Assembly (NCBI GenBank): GCA_035310985.1
Contig: DATGDH010000058.1
Span: forward strand, 124,001 to 188,000
Direction: 5' to 3'
DNA length: 64,000 bases
From: DAHVFK01 sp035310985
GTDB taxonomy: Bacteria; Pseudomonadota; Gammaproteobacteria; Burkholderiales; SG8-39
This document shows, piece after piece, positions 25,902-34,962 of this stretch. The notes under the pieces were generated by a model. That model saw only the letters and a list, made by a program, of their open reading frames with translations, searched no databases and had not been told where the DNA came from. Numbering within the stretch: position 1 is the stretch's first letter; each line of letters opens with the position of its first letter. The translations under genes and the position numbers were made by a program.

Positions 25902-26007
25902 CGCAAGCCCGTGATAAATCGGCGATATGCGCGCGGTCCGATCTTGCTTGCCGCAGGGGGGCTTTTCTGCTAAAAAGCGCCTTTCCTTTTTTCCGGTTGC
26001 TGCACAA

Positions 26008-26433
26008 ATGGCGGTCGAACTCACACGAAAAGGCTTCACGCCCTACGCTGCGAAGAAGGGCGAGGAGTACATGAACGCCCGGCAGCGCACGCACTTCCGC
26101 AAGATCCTCGAGCAGCTGAAGGCCGAGCTCTCGGAGGAGATCGATCGCACGGTGCACACCATGCAGGACGAGGCCACCGTGTTCGCCGACCCCAACGACC
26201 GCGCGAGCCAGGAGTCGGACATGGCGCTCGAGCTGCGCAACCGCGACCGCGAGCGCAAGCTCATCAAGAAGATCGACGAGACGATCGCGCGCATCGACGC
26301 GAATGACTACGGCTATTGCGACAGCTGCGGCGTCGAGATCGGGCTGAAGCGCCTGGAGGCGCGCCCGACCGCGACGCTGTGCATAGACTGCAAGACGCTC
26401 GACGAGATGCGCGAGCGCCAGGTCGCGAAGTAG
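26008..26433 (+). CDS. dksA: RNA polymerase-binding transcription factor DksA
   Basis: DksA binds the RNA polymerase secondary channel and, with ppGpp, represses stable RNA and activates biosynthetic promoters. The 141-residue protein has the coiled-coil tip motif DPNDRA (Asp61, Asp64, Ala66), needed for activity, and a four-cysteine zinc finger (Cys104, Cys107, Cys125, Cys128). The ATG 26008 (MAVELTRKGF) is chosen over a frame open to 25927 because the extra residues do not resemble the family. It is divergent from the tRNA operon and convergent with pnp, 16 bases away. Confidence 0.95.
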   Translation: MAVELTRKGFTPYAAKKGEEYMNARQRTHFRKILEQLKAELSEEIDRTVHTMQDEATVFADPNDRASQESDMALELRNRDRERKLIKKIDETIARIDANDYGYCDSCGVEIGLKRLEARPTATLCIDCKTLDEMRERQVAK

Positions 26434-26449
26434 GACCGCAGGGCCGTTC

Positions 26450-28555
26450 TCAGCCCTGCTTCGCCGTCTCCTGCTGGCTGAGCGCCTTCATCGACAGGCG
26501 CACCCTGCCCTTGTCGTCGGCCTCCAGCACCTTGACCTTTACCGACTGGCCTTCCTTGAGGTGATCTGACACGGCGTTCACGCGCTCGTGGCTGATCTGC
26601 GAGATGTGCAGCAACCCGTCGCGCCCAGGGAGCAGCTGCACGATCGCGCCAAAGTCGAGCAGCCGCAGCACCGTGCCGTCGTACACCTTGCCCACCTCGA
26701 CGTCCGCGGTGAGCTCCTGGATCTTCTTCCTGGCCGCCTCGCCGCCCTCCGATGAGACACAGGCGATGTTGATCGTGCCGTCGTCCTCGATCTCGATGGT
26801 GGTGCCAGTCTCCTCCTGGATGCCGCGGATCACCACGCCACCCTTGCCGATCACGTCGCGGATCTTGTCCGGGTTGATCTTCATCTTGATGATGCGCGGC
26901 GCGTAGGTCGACAGCTCGGTACGCGAGCCTTCGATGGCGCGCTTCATCAGCTCCAGGATGTGCATGCGGCCCTCGCGCGCCTGGCTGAGCGCCACCTGCA
27001 TGATCTCCTTGGTGATCGACTCGATCTTGAGGTCCATCTGCAGCGCCGTCACGCCGCGCTCCGTGCCGGCGACTTTGAAGTCCATGTCGCCGAGATGGTC
27101 CTCGTCGCCGAGGATGTCGGTCAGCACAGCGAAGCGGTTGCCTTCCTTGATCAGTCCCATGGCGATTCCGGCAACGTGCGCCTTGGAAGGCACGCCCGCG
27201 TCCATCAGTGCGAGGCTGCCGCCGCACACCGATGCCATCGACGATGAGCCGTTCGACTCGGTGATCTCCGAGACCACGCGCAGCGAGTAGCCGAATTCCT
27301 CCGGCGTCGGCAACACCGCGACGAGCGCGCGCTTGGCGAGCCTGCCGTGGCCGATCTCGCGGCGCTTGGGTGGACCCATGCGTCCGACCTCGCCGGTCGC
27401 GTAGGGCGGCATGTTGTAGTGGAGCATGAAGCGCTCGCGGTATTCGCCGGTGATCGCGTCGACGATCTGCTCGTCGCGGCCCGTGCCGAGGGTCACGGTC
27501 ACCAGGGCCTGCGTCTCGCCGCGCGTGAACAGCGCCGAGCCGTGCGTGCGCGGCAGCACGCCGACGCGAATGTCGATCGGCCTCACGGTGCGCGTATCGC
27601 GTCCGTCGATGCGCGGCTCTCCGTCCAGGATCTGGCTGCGCACGATCTTCGACTCGAGATTGAAGAAGACGTCCTTCACCTCGTTCGCGTCTAGCGCCGA
27701 GCCCGCCTCCGCTTCCAGCGCGGCGAGCGCGCCCTTGCGGATCTCGCCCAGCCGCGTATTGCGCGCCTGCTTCTGCTTCATCGCAAACGCCGCGCGCAGG
27801 TCGGACTCGGCGAGCGCAGCGACGCGCGCGACGAGCGCCTGGTTAGCTGCGGGTGGCTGCCATTCCCAGGCGGGCTTGCCTGCCAGTTCGGCGAGTTCGT
27901 CGATCGCCTGGATCGCCGCCTGCATCTGCTCGTGCCCGAATACGACCGCGCCGAGCATGATGTCCTCGGGCAGCTCGAGCGCCTCGGATTCCACCATCAG
28001 CACGCCCTGGTCGGTGCCCGCGACCACCAGATTGAGCTTCGATTCCTTGAGCTGCGTTGCCGTGGGATTGAGCACGTAGGCGCCGTTCAGATAGCCAACG
28101 CGGCAGGCGCCGATCGGCCCGTTGAACGGAATGCCCGAGATCGTAAGCGCGGCCGACACGGCGATCATCGCCGGAATATCTGGGTCGACCTCGGGGTTGA
28201 CCGAGATGACCGTGGCGACGACCTGCACCTCGTTGTAGAACCCCTCTGGAAAGAGCGGCCGGATGGGACGGTCGATCAGACGGCAAGTAAGGGTTTCGCG
28301 CTCCGAAAGCCGTCCCTCGCGCTTGAAGAAGCCGCCCGGGATCTTGCCCGCGGCGTAGGTCTTCTCGACGTAATCCACGGTGAGCGGAAAGAAATCCTGC
28401 CCAGGACGCGCGTCCTTGGCTGCGACTACCGTCGCGAGGACGACGGTGTCGTCCATCGTGCAGACCACCGCTCCGCCAGCCTGGCGCGCGATCTCGCCCG
28501 TCTCGAGCGTGACCTGGTGGGCGCCGAATGAAAATGTCTTCTTGATTGGATTCAA
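26450..28555 (-). CDS. pnp: Polyribonucleotide nucleotidyltransferase (PNPase)
   Basis: PNPase is the trimeric 3'-5' phosphorolytic exoribonuclease of the degradosome. The 701-residue protein has two RNase PH domains (the second with GSSSMASVCGGSLALMDAGVP's region near 430-450), a central helical domain, then a KH domain (IRDVIGKGGVVIRGI, about 560) and an S1 domain (VGKVYDGTVLRLLDFGAIV, about 620) at the C-terminus. It follows rpsO across a 133-base gap containing an intrinsic terminator, the classical rpsO-pnp arrangement, so expression may come partly from read-through. Confidence 0.97.
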   Translation of the reverse strand: MNPIKKTFSFGAHQVTLETGEIARQAGGAVVCTMDDTVVLATVVAAKDARPGQDFFPLTVDYVEKTYAAGKIPGGFFKREGRLSERETLTCRLIDRPIRPLFPEGFYNEVQVVATVISVNPEVDPDIPAMIAVSAALTISGIPFNGPIGACRVGYLNGAYVLNPTATQLKESKLNLVVAGTDQGVLMVESEALELPEDIMLGAVVFGHEQMQAAIQAIDELAELAGKPAWEWQPPAANQALVARVAALAESDLRAAFAMKQKQARNTRLGEIRKGALAALEAEAGSALDANEVKDVFFNLESKIVRSQILDGEPRIDGRDTRTVRPIDIRVGVLPRTHGSALFTRGETQALVTVTLGTGRDEQIVDAITGEYRERFMLHYNMPPYATGEVGRMGPPKRREIGHGRLAKRALVAVLPTPEEFGYSLRVVSEITESNGSSSMASVCGGSLALMDAGVPSKAHVAGIAMGLIKEGNRFAVLTDILGDEDHLGDMDFKVAGTERGVTALQMDLKIESITKEIMQVALSQAREGRMHILELMKRAIEGSRTELSTYAPRIIKMKINPDKIRDVIGKGGVVIRGIQEETGTTIEIEDDGTINIACVSSEGGEAARKKIQELTADVEVGKVYDGTVLRLLDFGAIVQLLPGRDGLLHISQISHERVNAVSDHLKEGQSVKVKVLEADDKGRVRLSMKALSQQETAKQG

Positions 28556-28633
28556 GGCTATGTTCCTCTAGCAGTATGGGCGCGCCGCAGCGGGCCCGCC
28601 GTCCCTGTGCTCAGGGCGCTTGGCGAACGCAAC

Positions 28634-28665
28634 AAAAAAAGACGCCCGTCTGTCGAACGAGCGCC
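28634..28665 (-). terminator. Intrinsic terminator after rpsO
   Basis: On the minus strand GGCGCTCGT pairs with ACGGGCGTC (complements of 28657-28665 and 28641-28649; two G-T pairs) around a 7-base loop and is followed by seven T's (complement of 28634-28640). It lies 23 bases past the rpsO stop and before pnp. In other proteobacteria the equivalent terminator leaks into pnp. Confidence 0.75.
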
Positions 28666-28688
28666 TTGAGTCGATACATCGAGGCGAG

Positions 28689-28958
28689 CTACTTGCGCAG
28701 GCCGAGCCGATCGATCAGCGCGCGGTACTTTTCCGCGTCGCTGCCCTTCAGGTAATCGAGCAGCTTGCGGCGCTGGCTTACCAGCTTGAGCAGCCCGCGG
28801 CGCGAGTGGAAGTCTTTCACGTGCGTCTTGAAGTGCTCGGTTAGGCCGTTGATGCGCTCGGTGAGCAGCGCGACCTGCACTTCTGGCGAGCCGGTGTCAC
28901 TGCCGGAACGCTGGAATTCTTTGACGACCTGCGCCTTCTGCGCGACCTGCAAAACCAT
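28689..28958 (-). CDS. rpsO: 30S ribosomal protein S15
   Basis: S15 is a primary 16S rRNA-binding protein of the small subunit. The 89-residue protein shows the S15 signature TGSPEVQVALLTERINGLTEH's core (residues 22-41) and RRGLLKLVSQRRKLLDYLK (about 53-71). The ATG 28958 has GAGGAGAG three to ten bases upstream; the frame opens further upstream without a plausible start. It has its own promoter between truB and rpsO, so it can be expressed apart from the rimP-truB message. Confidence 0.97.
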   Translation of the reverse strand: MVLQVAQKAQVVKEFQRSGSDTGSPEVQVALLTERINGLTEHFKTHVKDFHSRRGLLKLVSQRRKLLDYLKGSDAEKYRALIDRLGLRK

Positions 28959-28981
28959 AATCTCTCCTCGTGCAAACCGCG

Positions 28982-29011
28982 ATTTTACCTTAACGATACC
29001 TGCGATCACAA
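28982..29011 (-). promoter_or_regulatory. rpsO promoter
   Basis: TTGTGA (complement of 29006-29011), 18 bp, TAAAAT (complement of 28982-28987) on the minus strand. It lies in the 64-base gap between truB and rpsO, which is AT-rich compared with the flanking genes. A separate rpsO promoter is known in enteric bacteria; this one is predicted from sequence only. Confidence 0.55.
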
Positions 29012-29022
29012 GTTTTTTGATG

Positions 29023-29931
29023 TTATTCAGCCGCTTGCGCCGCCTCCGGAGAGCGCGCAACCAGCCTTAGCGGGCGCAGCAGGCCGCCCGCGGCATGCTC
29101 GCCCAGCCCCAGGACGCGGCGCTGCGGCCCGAAGATGGCGCACAGCCCGCTCCCGCCGCCGGATAGCTGGATCCGCTGGCCGTTGCAAAAGCGCCGGGCC
29201 TGCTGCTCGTCGAGCTCCAGCCGCGGCAGGTCGCCCAGCAGCGCCTCCAGCGGCATCAGCCGTGCGTCGCGCTCTGCCTCGGCCAGGCCTTGCAGCGCCT
29301 CGAGGGTGCTCGCCCGGCCCAGGCCCATGCCGCCGGCCGCGGTCCGACGCAAGGCCACCAGGTGCGCGCCGACCCCGAGCGCCGCGCCGATATCCTCCGC
29401 CAAGGTGCGCACGTAAGTGCCCTTGCTGCAGCGAACCCGCAGCTCGAGGTCCGTCCCGTCGCGCGCAAGCAGCTCGAGCATGTGGATCTCGACCTCGCGC
29501 GGCTGACGCTCGACGCTGCGCCCCTCGCGCGCCAGCTCGTACAGCGGCCGACCGCCGTGCTTGAGCGCCGAATACATCGGCGGCACCTGCCGCACGACTC
29601 CCCGGAAACGCGCCAGGACCGCCTCTATTTCCGCGGCGCTCACGCGCACCTCCCGGCGCTCGAGCGTCTCGCCCTCGGCGTCCCCAGTCGTGGTCGTCTC
29701 TCCCAGACGGACGCGCGCGAGGTACTCCTTGGGCGCATCGAGCAAAGGGCCCGCGAATTTGGTCGCCTCGCCGAACAGCACGACCAACAGGCCCGAAGCT
29801 AGCGGGTCTAGCGTGCCCGCGTGACCTGCCTTCTGCGCGCGATAGAGACGCTTGGCCGATTGCAGGGCGGCGTTCGAGGTGATGCCCGGCGGCTTGTCGA
29901 GCAACAGTGCCGCATCGAGCTTTCGACGCAT
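29023..29931 (-). CDS. truB: tRNA pseudouridine(55) synthase
   Basis: TruB makes pseudouridine 55 in the T-loop of all elongator tRNAs. The 302-residue protein has the N-terminal LLLDKPPGITSN, the catalytic Asp in GHAGTLDPLASGLL (about residues 36-49), and the motifs YSALKHGGRPLYELAREG and CSKGTYVRTLAEDIG. The ATG 29931 (MRRKLDAAL) is 14 bases after the rbfA stop; the longer open frame runs through rbfA and is not coding. It belongs to rimP-nusA-infB-rbfA-truB. Confidence 0.96.
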   Translation of the reverse strand: MRRKLDAALLLDKPPGITSNAALQSAKRLYRAQKAGHAGTLDPLASGLLVVLFGEATKFAGPLLDAPKEYLARVRLGETTTTGDAEGETLERREVRVSAAEIEAVLARFRGVVRQVPPMYSALKHGGRPLYELAREGRSVERQPREVEIHMLELLARDGTDLELRVRCSKGTYVRTLAEDIGAALGVGAHLVALRRTAAGGMGLGRASTLEALQGLAEAERDARLMPLEALLGDLPRLELDEQQARRFCNGQRIQLSGGGSGLCAIFGPQRRVLGLGEHAAGGLLRPLRLVARSPEAAQAAE

Positions 29932-29945
29932 CGTGCGGCGGGCGA

Positions 29946-30308
29946 TCAGTGCTTGTCGCCGCCTGAAACGCTGTCGATCAGCTGCGACAGGCGCGCGCCG
30001 CGTTCGATCGATTCGTCGTACACGAAGCGCAGTTCCGGCGCAGTGTAGAGCTTGATCCGCTTGGCGAGCTGCGAGCGTAGAAACCCCGCCGCGCGCTGCA
30101 ACCCTTTGGCAGCCTGTGGGGCATGCGCCGCGTCCATGCAGGTGAAAAGCACCGTCGCGTATGCGCAATCGGGCGACACCTGCACCCCGGTCAGCGTGAC
30201 CATCCCGACCGCAGGGTCGCGCAATTCGCGATGCAGCACATCCGACAGCTCGCGCTGGATCTGGTCGGCGACCTTCTGCGGCCGCCCTCCGCGGCGTGCC
30301 TGACGCAC
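29946..30308 (-). CDS. rbfA: 30S ribosome-binding factor A
   Basis: RbfA is a KH-fold assembly factor for the 5' end of 16S rRNA and late 30S maturation. The 120-residue protein has the typical start RPQKVADQIQRELSDVLHREL, then VTLTGVQVSPDCAYATVLFT, and a C-terminal KRIKLYTAPELRFVYDESIERG. It follows infB by three bases, suggesting coupled translation. Confidence 0.95.
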   Translation of the reverse strand: MRQARRGGRPQKVADQIQRELSDVLHRELRDPAVGMVTLTGVQVSPDCAYATVLFTCMDAAHAPQAAKGLQRAAGFLRSQLAKRIKLYTAPELRFVYDESIERGARLSQLIDSVSGGDKH

Positions 30309-30311
30309 CGG

Positions 30312-32855
30312 CTACAGCGTGCGGGCGACTTCGAGGACTTCGAACGCCTCGAACTGGTCGCCCTCCTTCAGATCACTGAAGTTCTTGAGCGAAATTCCGC
30401 ACTCGAAGCCCGCCTTCACCTCGCGCACGTCCTCCTTGAAGCGCTTCAGTGAGTCGATATCGCCGGTGTGGATGACCACGTTGTCGCGCAGCACTCGCAC
30501 CTGCGCATTGCGCCGCACGATGCCTTCGAGGACGTAGCAGCCCGCCACCGCGCCGACCTTGGAGATGCGGAACACCTGGCGCACCTCGACCAGCCCGATT
30601 ACCTGCTCCTTCTTCTCCGGTGCGAGCATTCCCGAGAGCGCCGCCTTGATCTCTTCGACGGCCTCGTAAATGATGTTGTAGTAGCGGACCTCGACTCCCG
30701 CGTTCTCGATCAAGCGCCGCGCGGTCGCGTCGGCGCGCGTGTTGAAGCCGATGATGATGGCGCGCGAGGCCATCGCCAGGTTCACGTCCGATTCGGTGAT
30801 TCCACCTACGCCGGCGTGTACCACGTTCACCTTCACCTCCTCGGTCGACAGGCGACTGAGCGCATGCACCATCGCCTCCTGCGAACCTTGTACGTCCGCC
30901 TTGAGCACGATCGCGAGGACCTTCTTCTCCCCTTCGCCCATCTGCTCGAACACGTTCTCGAGCTTGGCGGCCTGCTGCTTGGCGAGCTTGACATCGCGGA
31001 ACTTGCCCTGGCGGAACAGCGCGATCTCGCGCGCCTTGCGTTCGTCCGTGATGACCACCATTTCCGCGCCAGCCTGCGGAACATCGGACAGGCCCTGCAC
31101 CTCGACCGGGATCGACGGCCCGGCCGTTGGCGTCGGCTTGCCGTTCTCGTCGAGCATCGCGCGCACGCGCCCATAGACCTCGCCCGCTAGCACCACGTCG
31201 CCGCGGTGCAGGGTGCCGGATTGCACCAGCAGCGTCGCGACCGGCCCGCGTCCCTTGTCCAGGCGCGCTTCGATCACCGCGCCCTTGGCCGGCGTGTCCG
31301 TCGGCGCCTTGAGCTCGAGAACCTCGGCCTGCAGAAGCACCCGCTCCAGCAGATCGTCGATGCCTCGTCCGGTCTTCGCCGACACCAGCACGAACGGCGA
31401 GTCGCCGCCGTATTCCTCGGGGACCACCCCGTGGTTTAGCAGCTCCTGCTTCACCTTGTCGGGATTGGCATCCGGCTTGTCGACCTTGTTGATCGCCACC
31501 ACCAGCGGCACGCCTGCCGCCTTCGCGTGATTGATCGCTTCCAGAGTCTGCGGCATCACGCCATCGTCCGCCGCCACGACCAGGATCACGAGGTCGGTAA
31601 CCTTCGCGCCGCGCGCGCGCATTGCGGTAAACGCTTCGTGGCCCGGAGTGTCGAGGAACGTGACGACGCCGCGCGGCGTCTCGACGTGATAGGCGCCGAT
31701 GTGCTGGGTAATGCCCCCGGCTTCACCGGCAGCCACCTTGCTGCGCCGGATATAGTCGAGCAGCGAGGTCTTGCCGTGGTCGACGTGGCCCATGACGGTG
31801 ACCACGGGCGGCCGCGCGTGCGCCTCGGCGGCATGCTCCTCGACCGCTTCGGCTAGATAGGCCTCGGGGTCTTCCAGCTTGGCCAGCTTGCCTTTGTGAC
31901 CCATCTCCTCGACCACGATCATCGCCGTGTCCTGATCGAGCATCTGGTTGATGGTGGCCATGGTGCCGAGCTTCATGAGGGTCTTGATGACCTCCGCGGC
32001 CTTGACCGACATCTTGTGGGCGAGCTCGCCCACGGTGATGGTCTCGGGAACCGCGACCTCGCGCACGATCGGCTCGGTGGGCTGCGCGAAGCTCGCCTGC
32101 TCCGCGCCCGCCGCCGGACGGTGGCGCACGCCGCCGCGCGCGTGCCAGCCTGCCACGCCGCCGCCCAGGTCGCCGCGCGTCTTGATCATGCGACGGCGCG
32201 CGGAATCGTCGCGCAGCACCGTCGTGGTCTTGACCTTCTTCGCCTTCTTCTCGGCCTTGCCCTCTTCCGCCTTGGCCTTCGGCGCGTGCAGCGTCCCTTC
32301 CGAGGGAGCCTGCGCCGCGGCCGGCGCCGCGGCTTTGCTCAACGCGGCCTGGGCTTCGCGCTCGGCCTGCTTCTGGTCGGCATCGCGCTTTTCGCGTTCC
32401 TGCTTCTCGCGTAGTTCCTGGGCCTGGATCTCGGCGAGCTGCTGCTGCCGGCGCGCCTCGGCCTCGCGCAACTCTATTTCCCGCGCATCCAGGGTCGGCG
32501 TCGGCGCGGGCGCCGCCGCCTGCGCCGGCGCTTCCGCGGCTGCCTCGGCCGCGGACTCGTCGCGCTTCACGAACACGCGCTTCTTGCGCACCTCGACCTG
32601 AATGGTGCGCGCCTTGCCCATCGAGTCGGACTTCTTGATCTCGCTGGTCTGCTTGCGCGTCAGCGTGATCTTGTTCTTCGCCTCGGCCGAGCCGTGCGCC
32701 TTGCGCAGGTACTCGAGCAGGCGCGACTTGTCCTGGTCGGTGAGGGAGTCCTCCGGAACGCGCTTCTCGACGCCGGCAGCCCGCAACTGCTCGAGCAGCA
32801 CTGCGGGCGGAACCTTCAACTCGCTCGCAAATTGTGCGACGCTGGTCTGTGCCAC
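30312..32855 (-). CDS. infB: Translation initiation factor IF-2
   Basis: IF-2 is the GTPase that brings initiator tRNA to the ribosome. The 847-residue protein has an IF2_N domain at the start (VAQFASELKVPPAVLLEQL), a long charged Ala/Glu/Lys linker (about 110-240), a second IF2_N, then the G domain with MGHVDHGKTS (G1), GHEAF (after DTPG, G3) and NKVDKPDA (G4). The start is GTG 32855: AAGGAGG lies nine bases upstream and it falls just after the nusA stop. The frame's upstream extension into nusA is not coding. Confidence 0.96.
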   Translation of the reverse strand: MAQTSVAQFASELKVPPAVLLEQLRAAGVEKRVPEDSLTDQDKSRLLEYLRKAHGSAEAKNKITLTRKQTSEIKKSDSMGKARTIQVEVRKKRVFVKRDESAAEAAAEAPAQAAAPAPTPTLDAREIELREAEARRQQQLAEIQAQELREKQEREKRDADQKQAEREAQAALSKAAAPAAAQAPSEGTLHAPKAKAEEGKAEKKAKKVKTTTVLRDDSARRRMIKTRGDLGGGVAGWHARGGVRHRPAAGAEQASFAQPTEPIVREVAVPETITVGELAHKMSVKAAEVIKTLMKLGTMATINQMLDQDTAMIVVEEMGHKGKLAKLEDPEAYLAEAVEEHAAEAHARPPVVTVMGHVDHGKTSLLDYIRRSKVAAGEAGGITQHIGAYHVETPRGVVTFLDTPGHEAFTAMRARGAKVTDLVILVVAADDGVMPQTLEAINHAKAAGVPLVVAINKVDKPDANPDKVKQELLNHGVVPEEYGGDSPFVLVSAKTGRGIDDLLERVLLQAEVLELKAPTDTPAKGAVIEARLDKGRGPVATLLVQSGTLHRGDVVLAGEVYGRVRAMLDENGKPTPTAGPSIPVEVQGLSDVPQAGAEMVVITDERKAREIALFRQGKFRDVKLAKQQAAKLENVFEQMGEGEKKVLAIVLKADVQGSQEAMVHALSRLSTEEVKVNVVHAGVGGITESDVNLAMASRAIIIGFNTRADATARRLIENAGVEVRYYNIIYEAVEEIKAALSGMLAPEKKEQVIGLVEVRQVFRISKVGAVAGCYVLEGIVRRNAQVRVLRDNVVIHTGDIDSLKRFKEDVREVKAGFECGISLKNFSDLKEGDQFEAFEVLEVARTL

Positions 32856-32856
32856 G

Positions 32857-34371
32857 TTACTGGACCTCCTTGTGCTCCGTCGGCTCGCCCGCACCGGCCT
32901 CTGCGAACCAGTGCGCGCGCGCCGCCATGATCAGGTTCTTGGCGCGCTCCTCGTCTAGCCCGCTGAGCTCCATCAGCTCGTCGCCCGCGAGGTCGGCAAG
33001 CTCGTCGCGCGTGCGCACCCCGCCCTCGGCGAGCTTGGCGGCGAGCTGGGTGTCCATGCCCTCGAGGCTAAGCAGCTGTGGATCTATTCCCTCCACCTTC
33101 TCTTCGTTGGCGATGGCAGCGACCAGCAGCGCGTTGCGCGCACGGTTGCGCAGCTCGTTCACCGTATCTTCGTCGAAGGCCTCGATCTCCAGCAGTTCGT
33201 TGATCGGCACATAGGCGACCTCCTCGAGCGTCGAGAAGCCCTCCTGGATCAGAATGTTGGCGACCTCCTCGTCGACGTCCAGGCGCTGCATGAAGAGCTC
33301 GCGCGTGCGCCCGCTCTCTTCCTGCTGCTTCTTGGAGGACTCTTCCTCGGTCATCAGGTTGATCTGCCAGCCGGTGAGCTCCGAGGCAAGGCGCACGTTC
33401 TGGCCGCTGCGCCCGATTGCTATCGCCAGGTTTTCTTCGTCGACGACCACGTCCATGGCGTGCTTTTCCTCGTCGACCACGATCGAGGTCACTTCCGCGG
33501 GCGCCAGCGCGCCGATGACGAATTGCGCGGGATCCGCGGACCACAGCACGATGTCGACGCGCTCGCCGGCCAGCTCCTGCGTAACAGCCTGCACGCGGGA
33601 GCCGCGCATGCCGACGCAAGTGCCGATCGGATCGATCCTCTTGTCGTTCGACAACACGGCGATCTTGGCGCGAATGCCCGGGTCACGCGCAGCCGACTTG
33701 ATCTCGAGCAGGCCTTCCTCGATTTCCGGTACCTCCAGCTCGAACAGCTTCATGATGAACTGGGGAGCCGTGCGCGAAAGAATGAGTTGCGGCCCGCGCG
33801 CCCCGCGATCGATCTTCATGACCCAGGCGCGCACGCGGTCGCCGACCCTAAGATTTTCCTTCGGGATCATCTGCTCGCGCGGCAGCAGCGCCTCGAGGCG
33901 GCCGGACTCGACTAGCGCGCTGCCGCGCTCCATGCGCTTCACCGTGCCGGTCACGAGCTCGTCGCCGCGCGAGAGGAAGTCGTTCAGGATTTGCTCGCGC
34001 TCGGCGTCGCGGATGCGCTGCAGGATGACCTGCTTGGCGGTTTGCGCGCCGATGCGGCCGAACTCGATCGCCTCAAGAGGTTCTTCAATGAACTCCTCGA
34101 GCTTGATGTCGGACTTGCGCTTCTGCGCCTCCGAAAGCGCGATCTGCGCCGGCGGCAGCTCGACCGCGTCGTCGGGCACCACTTTCCACCGGCGGAAGGA
34201 CTCGTAGCCGCCGGTGTTGCGATCGATCGCGACGCGCACGTCCACGTCGTCGCTATAGCGCTTCTTGGTTGCCGAGGCGAGCGCCATCTCCAGGGCGCCG
34301 AACACGACATCCCGGTTGACGTTCTTCTCGCGTGCCAGCGCGTCTACCAGAAGCAGAAGTTCACGGCTCAT
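32857..34371 (-). CDS. nusA: Transcription termination/antitermination protein NusA
   Basis: NusA binds RNA polymerase and modulates pausing, termination and antitermination. The 504-residue protein has the N-terminal polymerase-binding domain, an S1 domain (VTGTVKRMERGSALVE, about 140), KH1 and KH2 (CVGMRGSRVQAVTQEL and IGRSGQNVRLASELTG), and two C-terminal acidic helix-hairpin-helix repeats (about 360-420 and 435-500). It lies between rimP and infB. The attenuator in the rimP leader offers a route for NusA to regulate its own operon. Confidence 0.97.
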   Translation of the reverse strand: MSRELLLLVDALAREKNVNRDVVFGALEMALASATKKRYSDDVDVRVAIDRNTGGYESFRRWKVVPDDAVELPPAQIALSEAQKRKSDIKLEEFIEEPLEAIEFGRIGAQTAKQVILQRIRDAEREQILNDFLSRGDELVTGTVKRMERGSALVESGRLEALLPREQMIPKENLRVGDRVRAWVMKIDRGARGPQLILSRTAPQFIMKLFELEVPEIEEGLLEIKSAARDPGIRAKIAVLSNDKRIDPIGTCVGMRGSRVQAVTQELAGERVDIVLWSADPAQFVIGALAPAEVTSIVVDEEKHAMDVVVDEENLAIAIGRSGQNVRLASELTGWQINLMTEEESSKKQQEESGRTRELFMQRLDVDEEVANILIQEGFSTLEEVAYVPINELLEIEAFDEDTVNELRNRARNALLVAAIANEEKVEGIDPQLLSLEGMDTQLAAKLAEGGVRTRDELADLAGDELMELSGLDEERAKNLIMAARAHWFAEAGAGEPTEHKEVQ

Positions 34372-34386
34372 CTCGATACTCTCCGA

Positions 34387-34821
34387 TCAAAGGTCAGGAA
34401 CGAGCCTCGCCCGCTCCATGCCCGACAATTCAAGCGCCACTGCTCGCCCATCGACGATCACGGTGGCCGCGTCACCCTGCACGCCCTGCAGCCGCCCGAC
34501 AAACCTGCGCCGGCCGCTGGCGTCCGGCATTCTCATGCGCACGTCGACACGCTGGCCAGCAAAGCGCTCGAAATCCGCGGCCTTGCGCAGCGGCCGGTCC
34601 AGGCCGGGCGACGACACCTCGAGCCGCTCGTAGTCGATGCCCTCGACTTCGAGCACCCGCACGAGCTGGCGGCTCACCTCGGCGCAGTCGTCCACCGTCA
34701 CTCCGCCCGCCTTGTCGATGAAGATGCGCACCAGCCGGCCGCGGCCCGACACCTGCGTGTCCACCAGGTCGTAGCCCATGCCCGTCACGACGGGCTCAAC
34801 GATGCCGGCGATCGCCCCCAT
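34387..34821 (-). CDS. rimP: Ribosome maturation factor RimP
   Basis: RimP assists 30S subunit maturation. The 144-residue protein has the conserved GYDLVDTQVSGRGRLVRIFID (first half), DCAEVSRQLVRVLEVE, and the central SSPGLDRPLRKAADFERF (about 70-87). The ATG 34821 (MGAIAGIVEPVV) fits the family start; frames open further upstream run through the leader hairpin and are not coding. It heads rimP-nusA-infB-rbfA-truB and follows a leader with a strong intrinsic hairpin. Confidence 0.95.
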   Translation of the reverse strand: MGAIAGIVEPVVTGMGYDLVDTQVSGRGRLVRIFIDKAGGVTVDDCAEVSRQLVRVLEVEGIDYERLEVSSPGLDRPLRKAADFERFAGQRVDVRMRMPDASGRRRFVGRLQGVQGDAATVIVDGRAVALELSGMERARLVPDL

Positions 34822-34845
34822 CACGTCAAATACTGTCGCGCAAAC

Positions 34846-34866
34846 AAAAAATGGGCCGAAGCCCAT
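34846..34866 (-). terminator. Attenuator hairpin in the rimP leader
   Basis: On the minus strand ATGGGC-TTCG-GCCCAT (complement of 34851-34866), a 6-bp stem capped by a stable UUCG tetraloop, is followed by a T run (complement of 34846-34850). It sits 25 bases before the rimP start and after the predicted promoter, so it would stop transcription before the operon. Regulation by NusA or another factor is plausible but inferred. Confidence 0.75.
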
Positions 34867-34909
34867 CTTTTCTTGCCGGGAAGGTACCCCCGGCCTTTGA
34901 AACTGTTGA

Positions 34910-34938
34910 AGCTTAACAGATTTTCCCCGGCGAAACAA
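34910..34938 (-). promoter_or_regulatory. Promoter of the rimP-nusA-infB operon
   Basis: TTGTTT (complement of 34933-34938), 17 bp, TAAGCT (complement of 34910-34915) on the minus strand. It gives a leader of roughly 80 bases containing the attenuator hairpin. It lies in the 141-base gap between rluB and rimP. Confidence 0.45.
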
Positions 34939-34962
34939 CGCCGTTCGGGCGCTCTGTTCAGG

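Noticed and set aside
25953..26007. Terminator-like GGGGCTTTT...AAAAAGCGCC just before dksA
   Set aside because: The stem has a mismatch and nothing is transcribed into it from upstream on that strand; its role, if any, would be in the dksA leader.
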